A stretch of 64,000 nt of DNA from Brachionus plicatilis (lineage: Eukaryota; Rotifera; Eurotatoria; Ploima; Brachionidae). Each line of letters begins with the position of its first letter. Position 1 is the stretch's first letter. The notes beneath the pieces were generated by a model. It was given only the letters and a program-made list of their open reading frames with translations, did not search any database and was not told where the DNA came from. The translations under genes were made by a program, and so were the position numbers. The stretch is from positions 908,727-972,726 of the forward strand of contig QEOQ01000316.1 of the NCBI GenBank assembly GCA_010279815.1. Direction: 5' to 3'. This document shows positions 55,766 to 64,000 of the stretch, in pieces.

Positions 55766-56638
55766 AAGAATATTCTTAGTTCTTAGAAATCTTAGATCTT
55801 AGAAGTTTTCTAAGAAAAAAAAATTTGAGATTCTTAGATGTTTAACTTCTAAGAACATCTAAGAACAACTAAGAATTCTTAAATATTTTTTTTAAATGAC
55901 AAAAATGTTCTTTCTTTTTATACTAAAATAAAATATATTTGAGTCAATCAGATTCTTCTTTTTTTAAACTTTAATTTTTATAACGTTCGACTGTCTTAGA
56001 TAAGAACGATTTATTACTCCAATTTTGGCGCAAAAATTAGAAAAAAATCACAACTTAAAAAATTATTATCCTTGGAATCTTTAGCAGTAAGCTTTTTGAG
56101 TCTAAGCTAAAAAATTTGTTTCGACAACCGAAAGTCAGAAAAGAATTAAGGTTTAGTAAAGATGTTCTTGTTAAGGACTTTCTATTGATTAAAGATTAAA
56201 AATCAAGCAAAAGAATTCAATAAAGAGTTGAAACAGCAAGATCAAGATGTCATTTCAGTCATTTTATCTCTTTTAATTAATCACGTTATTTAGTACATAA
56301 TTTTGTTTAAAGTTAGAATATTTTGTAAAAGAGGATAATAATTTTTTAAGTTGTGATTTTTTTCTAATTTTTGCGCCAAAATTGGAGTAATAAATCGTTC
56401 TTATCTAAGACAGTCGAACGTTATAAAAATTAAAGTTTAAAAAAAAGAAGAATCTGATTGACTCAAATATATTTTATTTTAGTATAAAAAGAAAGAACAT
56501 TTTTGTCATTTAAAAAAAATATTTAAGAATTCTTAGTTGTTCTTAGATGTTCTTAGAAGTTAAACATCTAAGAATCTCAATTTTTTTTTTCTTAGAAAAC
56601 TTCTAAGATCTAAGATTTCTAAGAACTAAGAATATTCT
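55766..56638. repeat. Foldback element with near-identical 307-bp arms
   Basis: Arms 55766-56073 and 56332-56638 are reverse complements with only one or two differences visible. The loop is 258 bp. The arm's outer part is built of CTTAGA/TCTAAG words, so it also folds on itself. The inner part contains TTTTGGCGCAAAAATT and AACGTTCGACTGTC. No coding frame. No target duplication is evident at the edges. Either a recent foldback transposon or a hairpin RNA source. Confidence 0.92.
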
Positions 56639-56695
56639 TTACCCCGAAATTTCTTTCTGATTCTGTATTTTCTATAAAAGTTATAAATGTACGAT

Positions 56696-57329
56696 TTAAC
56701 ACTAGAAAGGCCACGGGTTTTTTAAGCTCTTTTTTTTAAATGAATACAAATTTTTGGAAAAAAATTAAAACTTTAAAAAAATTTTTGTTCCTCAATCTGA
56801 AATTGCATAAAATTTATAATTTAAATGTTTTTGTTTAAAAATTTTTATTATTTAATATCAACAAAAATAAATATACATAAAAGCCCAGTTTAAAAAACCA
56901 CTAATATTTTTGGTTTATTTGACACATCTAAAATAATAATTACTTAAAATTTTTATTTTTAAATATATAGTATATATATTTAACATAAAATAAAACTTTA
57001 TTTGTAAAAAAACCTAAATTTGACTTAATTATAGCAGAATTTGAAAAAGGGTTTTTTAACACTAGAAAGGTCAAATTTTTTATATACCGTAACAGTCCAA
57101 AGTGGGTTTAAAAAACCCTTTTTCAAATTCTGCTATAATTAAGTCAAATTTAAGTTTTTTTACAAATAAAGTTTTATTTTATGTTAAATATATATACTAT
57201 ATATTCAAAAAAAAAAATTTTAAGTAATTATTATTTTAGATGTGTCAAATAAACCAAAAATGTTAGTGGGTTTAAAAAACCCACTTTGGGCTTTTACGAT
57301 ATAAAAAAATTTGGCTTTTCTAGTGTTAA
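56696..57329. mobile_element. piggyBac-type MITE, two copies nested head to head
   Basis: TTAA sites lie at 56696, 57056 and 57326. After the first two stands CACTAGAAAGG, and before the last its inverse CTTTTCTAGTG. TTAA target plus CACTAGAAAG-type ends are the mark of piggyBac elements. The unit 57060-57325 is a complete MITE by itself. The left part is an inverted relative of it over roughly 170 bp, so the whole is a large palindrome. Noncoding. Confidence 0.85.
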
Positions 57330-57731
57330 TAAGTAGAATAATACAAAGAATACTTGAACTTGAATATGTTTATTTTTTAAAACTAGGTGAATTGCTACTT
57401 TTAAATTCATTCAACTAAAACCAAATGTTTGCCTTCAAATACAATCTAGAACTAGAATTTGAAATTAAAGTTTAAATTAACATATCTAATTAAATTAATT
57501 TAAAAATATTTTATTTAAACTGAGTTGACAAATTAAAAAAAATTTTTAACAAAAAATAATTTTATTCATTGTTCGAATAACCAAAAAACTAATGTAATTT
57601 CTATCGATTTTTGAAATAATTTGAAAAAAAAAACTCAATACTTGAACTATTTACAAATTTTAAACTATTAAATCAATTTTATAAACATAAAGAGACTTTT
57701 CAGGGGACTGGAACAACAATTAAAAAAAACA
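57330..57731. other. Spacer and 3' end of the membrane-protein gene
   Basis: AT-rich; probably the 3' UTR of the minus-strand gene that ends at 57732. Confidence 0.4.
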
Positions 57732-59121
57732 CTAGTAACAAGACTTTTCGGTGCCAAATGTCTTAATCGACTCACTATCCTGATTTAAATTAGCCACTGA
57801 ATTTCTCTGACCAGTTCCATTCGGATTCATACTAATACTTGTATTGCTAGACTCTATCTGCTTATTTCTTTGAATTTTTGCCTGTTCCTCCTTCTCTCGC
57901 TTCTCTCTAATACACTGCATGTAGATATCGCTCATCGACACCTGATCATCCTTGTTGAAGTTAACCGATGACGAACTCTGTTGATAGGGCTTAATGTCCT
58001 TGAGGATGTTGTCAACACCTTGCTTGATGGGAGAAAAATCCATGGTTATTTGACAATTAGTAATGGAGCCAATCGAGCTCGCCAAAGATGTTCTCTGCTT
58101 TGATTTGTCCTGTGGCGGTACCGGGGGCAGCCCCAAGCCGTCGGCCACTTCTGCACCTGACTCCGACTTGGTCCTATTAAAGAGCCAACTTCGCCGCGAA
58201 ATTTGCCCTTCTATATTCATCTGCTGCCTATTTTGAGTCTTTTTGGAATTGGGTGTAAATCTATTTTTGCTGCTAAGCGACTCTTCGTCGGCCAAAAGTC
58301 CCGATTTTTCCAAATTGTGCGAAGAGTCCAACTTCTTGCTCAGACTAGACATACTTGATTTAATGTTCGAATCATTTAGGCTCGGATTTGGCTTTGTTTG
58401 TCCCATGGTGGTCTTTGGTGTTTGTTCTATGACTGAATTTTGAGATGTTGAAGAAGAAGAAAACGATTTTATGCTCTGGTTGGAAAAGTTTTTTTCGCCA
58501 ACTCTCTCGCTTTTGATATCAAGGAGTCGGATGGTTTCGCTGGAAATTTTCGAATCTGGTGACTCAAACTTTGGGTCCATATTTTCATCAAAAATTTTCT
58601 TATTCAACGATTCGGACGAGTCCAAAAAGTCAACTTTTGGTATTTTATCATAGGCTGGATTAGTGGTTATTTTTGTCTGAGAATTGGATCTTTTTTTTGC
58701 GCATGTACTTGAAAAAATCATTGAGAAATGGGAGAAAAAATTTTCATATAAAAAAATACTTTTTATAGACACAAATTGATATAAAAACTATGATTGCTAT
58801 TGTGATAAAGCCCAAAATAAAGGCTTTTGTAAGGATGAGAGAAGATCTGTTGAAAAATTTGGACAACCAATTGTCCAAAGTGTTGAGAAATTTTTTGGAA
58901 TGAGCCAAAAATCCGCTCTGAACATTTTTTTCCAAGTTAATGATTGACACTGTTGAATTAGTCAGCTCGGCTTCATCTATCAATATAACTGACTCAAGGG
59001 TTGTAAAATCTTATTAAATTATTTATATGAAAATTTTTTAAATTAAATTTTAAAATTTACTAGCACTATCGCTGTGAGAGATTAGTGCAAGAGAAGATAA
59101 CAAAATGAATAGGTAATCCAT
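57732..59121 (-). CDS. Single-pass type I membrane protein with long Ser-rich cytosolic tail
   Basis: Three exons (59061-59121, 58760-59009, 57732-58707; introns 51 and 52 bp) join in phase to 428 residues. A signal peptide (MDYLFILLSSLALISHS) opens exon 1. The outer part is short (about 20-82) with likely N-glycosylation at NFT and NST. One membrane helix spans about 83-102. The tail of over 300 residues is Ser/Asn/Lys-rich and probably unfolded. It carries NPAY (120-123), an NPxY endocytosis or PTB-binding motif just inside the membrane, and PPVPPQ, a possible SH3 ligand. A short helix MSDIYMQCIREKREKEEQ lies near the end. I recognise no family; it resembles adaptor or receptor tails in form only. 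The first exon is too short to be seen as a frame. Confidence 0.7.
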
Positions 59122-59691
59122 AATTAGCTGTGTTTGATTGCGGGTGAATTTAATGACATTTCCAAACCATTACTGCTAAATCCTTGGGTTCTTTTCACTC
59201 TAAAGTAACAAGAGTTTGTTTAGCGATCAAAAACTAACTCGAAATAGAAAAACCTAATTTTAGAAATATTCATAAAAATTTATAATTAACACTTGGGCTT
59301 TTTGCAAATGCTGCATTCAAACAAAATTTGAAATAGAAAAATTTTTTATCTTAATTTGCTTGCAAATTTGCTATTTTGCATGCGTTTCATAAACTAACTT
59401 TATTTTTTTCTAATGTTCCAAGTGCTCTTGACTTAACCCCTTGATACTTTGATTAATTTTTAGCCTAATTATAGGTCACTAATACCCAAATTCATTTGGA
59501 CATGTTTTTGACCGTGACAAGAAAAATTTTAAATTTTTTGATATTTTTTTTTGTTTGATAATTATTTTGAACTTTTAAATTAGTAAATTTGATTGAAGTG
59601 ATTAATAAAAATTTTAAAAAATATTTAACTTTTGTTTGAATAAATATTTATTATAATGAAAATTAGTTTTGAAATAGATTGTACAAAAAAA
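59122..59691. other. Spacer between two minus-strand genes
   Basis: It should contain the promoter of the membrane-protein gene and the 3' UTR of the DUF4326 gene. No specific signal stands out. Confidence 0.4.
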
Positions 59692-60024
59692 TTATTTTTG
59701 AGTTACTAATTTGACTAAAATGTCTCCATGGCATTTTTCAGGATAACACCAGCAGCCAAGAACTTTTCCGTTTAATTCATTCAGCGAATTCAGTAATTCT
59801 GGTGTATTTAAAATGTATTCTTCGTATTTTTGAAGACATCCGTCTCGACCATATTTTTGGACTTTGAATGGATTAGCCCATTTTGAACCAACTGCTCCTT
59901 TAACATAATGAGACATGTTTCTACCTATATAAACATGGTCACTCGATGAAGAAAGCCAATTTTCTAAGTCATTGTAGCCAAGTTTTTCAAGCTCTGCTTT
60001 TCGAACATTTATTACTTGGGCCAT
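59692..60024 (-). CDS. DUF4326 domain protein
   Basis: An intronless frame of 110 residues that is one complete domain. The pattern YIGRNMS, WANPFKVQKYGRDGCLQKYEEYI, LNGKVLGCWCYPEKCHGD fits DUF4326, with the conserved NPF, R, Y and CWC-x-P-x-x-CHGD. The family is small, of unknown biochemical role, and best known from bacteria, phages and fungi. The Cys/His cluster could bind metal. The gene sits between animal genes and is as AT-rich as they are. It may be ancestral or an old horizontal gain, which is not rare in rotifers. Confidence 0.85.
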   Translation of the reverse strand: MAQVINVRKAELEKLGYNDLENWLSSSSDHVYIGRNMSHYVKGAVGSKWANPFKVQKYGRDGCLQKYEEYILNTPELLNSLNELNGKVLGCWCYPEKCHGDILVKLVTQK

Positions 60025-60264
60025 TTTTTATTTATCAATTATTATTACTTTATAAAAAAAAAGTGAAGCTCACATTTTCATAAATATGCTGGAATTTCTC
60101 AATAAAAATAAATTTTCAAAAAAATTAAATCAAAAGTAAAGGTAAATATGAATAAAAATAATTTAATTGAATTTTTTACTATTGATGCCATTTTTTGACT
60201 CAAATTTTGATTAGACTGACGAAAGGCAATTGATTAGACTGATAAAATTCTAGCCATAAAATAA

Positions 60265-60335
60265 GCACTGGTGGTTCAGTGGTAGAATGCTCGCCTGCCA
60301 CGCGGGCGGCCCGGGTTCGATTCCCGGCCAGTGCA
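60265..60335 (+). tRNA. tRNA-Gly (GCC)
   Basis: Identical 71-nt copy; right flank shared with the copy at 50107. Confidence 0.97.
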
Positions 60336-60620
60336 TTTTTATTTTTAGTAATTTAAAAAACAATATTAAAATGAACTAATAAAAATTTCAAAATGGAAAT
60401 TTGAAATTTTTTATGTCTATCTTTTCCAAATAAATTTTTACAAATGAAGTAAAGATAGATAAAAATAATGAATAAATGTGTGAAAATTTTTTTTGGCGTT
60501 TATATGAAAAATCTATATTATTATTTTTATTTTTTATCAATTTATTAATATAATCATAATGAAGATTGTTAAATAAAATATTTCAAAATTGATAAAATAG
60601 ATAACAATTTTTAAAAAAAT
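60336..60620. repeat. Copy of the tRNA-Gly right flank
   Basis: Matches 50178-50460 from TTTTATTTTTAGTAATTT through AATGAAGATTGTTAAATAAAATATTT, with scattered changes. Confidence 0.75.
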
Positions 60621-61007
60621 TTGATTTTTTAATAATATAATTTTCAAAAAAAAATCATTTTAGAATAAAATTGTTTTTTGTCTAATTAGAAAAAATAAAT
60701 TTAAAATGGAAATTAATTAATATAAAATTATTTTTTGATTTTTATATAAAAACAAATTTTTATTAATAAATTACTTCATAATGCTTTTATCAAAATTCAA
60801 AGACCCGATTTTTTTATTACCTTAATTTCCAAAAGAGTAAGAATAAAATAGATTAAATTAAATTGGACTTGCTTTTTAGTTAAAGTAAATTTGATTGTTT
60901 ATTCAAAATATGTTGAAAAACCTTTGCTTAAAGCAACTGGATTAATTGGAATTTTAGGCTGTGCGCTTTTAATTACCACTTGTCATTTCTTGTCATAAAT
61001 TTTAAAA

Positions 61008-61392
61008 TCATACTCTTTCCATTAACTCTTGGCCACATTTCTTTAGGGTCAACACTTGGACATAATCTTTTGAATAAACTAAATCTTCTTCATTTAAAAA
61101 TATATTTCCGATATCGTTCCATATCGTTCCAATTTTCCAAGTCTTGTATATGTTAGTTTTTTTAGTTTCTTCATTATCAGAGTCTTCATCTGAATAACGT
61201 TAGCATTTGGTTAATTAGTTGTTTTCTTTCATCTTCAAAATAACTATGATTAAAAATAAAAATAATTAAGAGACTTTTTTTTTCCTCATAATCATTATCA
61301 TCATCATCAACGTCTACTGATTGGGCATAATTACACATTTCTAACAAGTTCAAGAGCTTGGAAGTCGTCTTTTCGTCGTAAAAAAATGTCAA
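61008..61392 (-). pseudogene. Possible decayed gene fragment, acidic
   Basis: The minus-strand frame at 61186-61392 (with DVDDDDNDYEEKK) ends in a stop, but another frame continues at once with protein-like sequence (DEDSDNEETKKTN, TIWNDIGNIFLNEEDLVYSK) to 61008. A frameshifted relic of an acidic protein is the simplest reading. No family recognised. Confidence 0.3.
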
Positions 61393-61899
61393 AAATTATT
61401 AAATAAAATATTAAACAGAAAAAAAAATTTTGCTTTCTGTTTAATATTTTATTTGTTTAATACTTCTGAGAAGTTTCAAAAAAGGTAAAAAAACCCTCGG
61501 ACCATTGAGTGTTAAATTTTAAGCAACGCTATGAAAAAATTTCCAATTATTAAAATTGAAAAAAATATTTCATTCAGGTAAGAAAAGTAATAAAAAAACT
61601 TGTTATACTTTTTAATTTAATTTACATCTGCAAATATAATTTTTTCAAAATTATCTGCCAAATGTTGAATTAAAGTTTAGAAATTTGACGTATTTATTTG
61701 GTAAAAAATTTTAAATTTTGTCTTATGTATTAATTTTCCTAATTAATAATTTTATTAATAAATATTGTTTAAAATTAATAATATTATCAATAATTTTATT
61801 TTCAAGAAGAAAAAGAAAAATCATTTAGAATAAAATAAATTTTTATTTAATTTAAAAAGAAATAAAAATTATATTCTAAATCAATATTATGTTGATAAA

Positions 61900-62040
61900 T
61901 TAAATTCGGTCAGCAGTAATAAGATCCACAGCATTGGCTTCTCCAAGGCATTGTATACATGATTGGAAGTGTTGTTGCAACTGGGTAATACGTACATCTT
62001 CTTGATCTGAATAGACACATTTTTCTTGGTTTGAATATTT
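61900..62040 (-). pseudogene. Orphan terminal exon, copy B
   Basis: Same 46-codon open frame as at 52347, ending at the same TAA. At least three codon changes alter the protein (a Cys becomes Arg, a Ser becomes Leu, a Val becomes Glu) while at least one is silent. No other exon accompanies it. Confidence 0.4.
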
Positions 62041-62440
62041 TCACTTTTGTTTATTAAAAATTATTTGGTGTTTTTTTGAGTGACAATTTTAGTTAAATTT
62101 ATATTCGATGGAACATCATTATTGTATGAAATTCTGGTAAATGAAATTATCAAAAATCATCAAACTATTTAATTTTATTTTTAATTAATGTTGTAATTTT
62201 TTAAATTTGTGATCTTCATAGAATCAGACAATGAATCACATTTTCAGATAAATTTTTTTAAAAGTATTTAAAATGAAATTATGTGACAAATATTTTTTTT
62301 AATTAAGAATCTTTGACATCAATTAGACATATCTTTGAATATGTCTAATTTTAGAAACATTACCGAAAAAACTTTAAAAAAATTAAGAAATTAAATTTAT
62401 TACTATAATTTCTAAATAGCTATTCGTAAAATTAAAACAA

Positions 62441-62511
62441 GCACTGGTGGTTCAGTGGTAGAATGCTCGCCTGCCACGCGGGCGGCCCGGGTTCGATTCC
62501 CGGCCAGTGCA
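62441..62511 (+). tRNA. tRNA-Gly (GCC)
   Basis: Identical 71-nt copy in segmental duplication B. Confidence 0.97.
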
Positions 62512-62590
62512 TTTTTTATTCAAGTAAACGAACTTGTTCAAAATATGACTTTTACAGAATTAGTTTAGAAATTTTGGTATCTATTTTTCT

Positions 62591-63462
62591 AGGTTGTATT
62601 TAATTATTATTTTTGCAAATATTTTAAGATATTAAAATTCAGTTTATATTCAGTTTATATATTCAGTTCAGTTTGAATTTAAGTATAAAAATGTGAATAG
62701 TTTGCATCCATTGTAGTATGTTGTTTTTTCGCTTATAGATAACTAGCCTTTCTGTTCTTATCTTTTCTGTTTGGTATATATTGCTTTTTTTGAAAGAATT
62801 TGATTGCGTCTCTAAAACCTCTGTCGACAACAAAATTTTTTTTGTCATAAAGCCAATCGTCAGCTTTTCCCCTTTTTTACTCAAAATATTTTAAAATATA
62901 TTAGCATCAATATTTTTTCCATTTTAAAAAAAAGGGCCAATTGATTCTTTAATTGTACCATCTGTAGCCACTATCAGCATAAATTTTAGCAAACATCTTT
63001 TCTTATGTTCAGAAATTTAGTGTTTAAGTTTGTAATGAGTTGTGAAAAAGATATTTTAGAAAACAAATATTCTTCAGTGATTGAATATAATGGAAATGTT
63101 AACCCTAACAAAAATTTAAGCTTAGTTATTTTAGACACTAGACTTATCAAAATTAACTTTAAAAAAAAAAATTTCTTATATTTTTTGGCTTAAAAATGAA
63201 CAGCGGTCACTCTTTTAGGTATACACACTTTAATTTTCTTAACTTATTTTTATGAATCAAGATTATGCTCATTTTAAAGATTGTAAAAAATTAAACCTGC
63301 CCCTAAATATTCGCCAAGAAAAAAAGTTTTAGCGAAGAAAAAATTCAAAAATCTAACAAACTAAAAAACGATCATTTTGACCGCTCGGTACTTCTACTGT
63401 TAATAATATAGAATAGTATTTTTAATTAAATCGAAACTAATTTTTTGGTTTATAATAAAAAT
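62591..63462. other. Spacer with weak coding scraps
   Basis: The frames at 62663-62884 (minus) and 63005-63193 (plus) are short and Lys-rich. A minus-strand reading near 62960 (FAKIYADSGYRWYN) faintly recalls a transposase block but is isolated. Nothing here is firm. Confidence 0.3.
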
Positions 63463-63993
63463 TTATTCAAAAACTAAAAGCTTGCTTAGATTTTCATTCT
63501 TTGAATCACAAATAGATATAAAAAGAACGTCAGTGAGGCTAAAACAGATATTTTTTATTTTTCCATTTAGAACATTTTTCGAGAATTTAAACTTCCACAA
63601 AAACTGTCCATTTTGGTCATAGCATTTAATCAAGCCCTCAAACGCTACATACAAATATCCTTTTGAGTCCACATCAATGTCTTCAATTTTTCTAACACAA
63701 TGCATATCAGACTCGAACACATCGGATCTAAACGAACCAAAATAGACCGACTGTTCAACAAATTGATTGTACTTGGGATCCGAGTTGACTGTGAACAAAT
63801 ACTTGAAATCATTTTTATCAAATATCCTTATAAACCACTCGTCGCTTACAAAAACCAATTTGTCATTTAGAGCCACTTTTTTTCTTTCACTCTTACTAGT
63901 GTCCAGTATGTTTATGTGAAGCGTTTTAAACACCTCTAGCTCGAACTTAACATCTTTAGAGTCTTTTTTTAGCTCACAATTGAATATGTTCAT
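63463..63993 (-). CDS. Beta-propeller-like (NHL-type) protein, possibly partial
   Basis: A frame of 176 residues ending 7 bp from the window edge. It shows blade-like repeats: KLVFVSDEWFIRIFDKND, then IEDIDVDSKGYLYVAFEGLIKCYDQNGQFLWKF and LFISICDSKNENLSKLLVFE. The words VDSKGYLYVA and IKCYDQNGQFLWKF are typical of NHL or similar propellers. At most three blades are present, so the protein is probably longer and may begin with exons beyond the window; the ATG at 63993 could be internal. Such domains bind protein or RNA. The exact family is open. Confidence 0.55.
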   Translation of the reverse strand: MNIFNCELKKDSKDVKFELEVFKTLHINILDTSKSERKKVALNDKLVFVSDEWFIRIFDKNDFKYLFTVNSDPKYNQFVEQSVYFGSFRSDVFESDMHCVRKIEDIDVDSKGYLYVAFEGLIKCYDQNGQFLWKFKFSKNVLNGKIKNICFSLTDVLFISICDSKNENLSKLLVFE

Positions 63994-64000
63994 AAAAAAA

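Larger units (their letters stand above)
61824..62590. repeat. Segmental duplication, copy B (contains tRNA-Gly and an exon)
   Basis: Pairs with 52271-53040 over its whole length with few differences. It includes the orphan exon, the stretch also seen at the window start, and the tRNA-Gly at 62441. Confidence 0.9.

Noticed and set aside
58243..58653. Two plus-strand frames of about 60 codons
   Set aside because: Antisense shadows of the Ser-rich tail of the membrane-protein gene.

Overview
The window reads as nuclear DNA of a small, very AT-rich invertebrate animal. The reasons are a metazoan gene set (CHORD co-chaperone, site-2 protease, astacin, tyrosylprotein sulfotransferase, tristetraprolin-type zinc finger, PIG-H, Arp6, C-type lectin, homeobox, claudin-like protein, mitochondrial pyruvate carrier 2), GT-AG introns mostly about 50-65 bp long, AATAAA signals, pol III tRNA genes and many short DNA transposons. 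This combination fits a monogonont rotifer of the Brachionus type best, but that is inference. One run of 608 Ns (24785-25392) is an assembly gap.

Layout. 1-8.5 kb is gene dense: tRNA-Gly, CHORDC1-like, MBTPS2 (six exons), astacin, and a convergent TPST-like gene. 8.5-14.2 kb holds no gene, only decayed transposons, including a Tc1/mariner transposase scrap. A ZFP36/TIS11-type gene lies at 14.6-15.3 kb on the minus strand, followed by over 9 kb of gene-free but compositionally complex sequence that may be its control region or a long 5' intron. 25.4-31.6 kb is a transposon graveyard (hAT, Tc1/mariner, pogo-like, Mutator-like elements and a SINE). 31.6-40.7 kb holds a secreted kinase-like gene, PIGH and ACTR6 104 bp apart, and a membrane C-type lectin with EB-like modules. 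A divergent homeobox gene sits alone at 43.6 kb. 46-62.5 kb carries most of the tRNA genes with MPC2, a claudin-like gene, a type I membrane protein and a DUF4326 gene, separated by large inverted-repeat elements. A beta-propeller-like gene runs to the right edge.

Seven tRNA-Gly(GCC) genes with identical sequence and two identical tRNA-Val(AAC) genes are spread over the window. Several Gly copies sit in recognisable segmental duplications that also copy a small coding exon. Two pairs of same-strand genes (CHORDC1/MBTPS2 and PIGH/ACTR6) are spaced 104-163 bp apart with an acceptor-like AG before the second gene, which would fit operons resolved by trans-splicing. The mobile elements are unusually legible: target-site duplications of 8 bp (hAT type), 9 bp (Mutator type), TA (mariner type) and TTAA (piggyBac type) can be read directly.

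All multi-exon models were built by hand from splice sites, phase and remembered family structure. No alignment or search was run.
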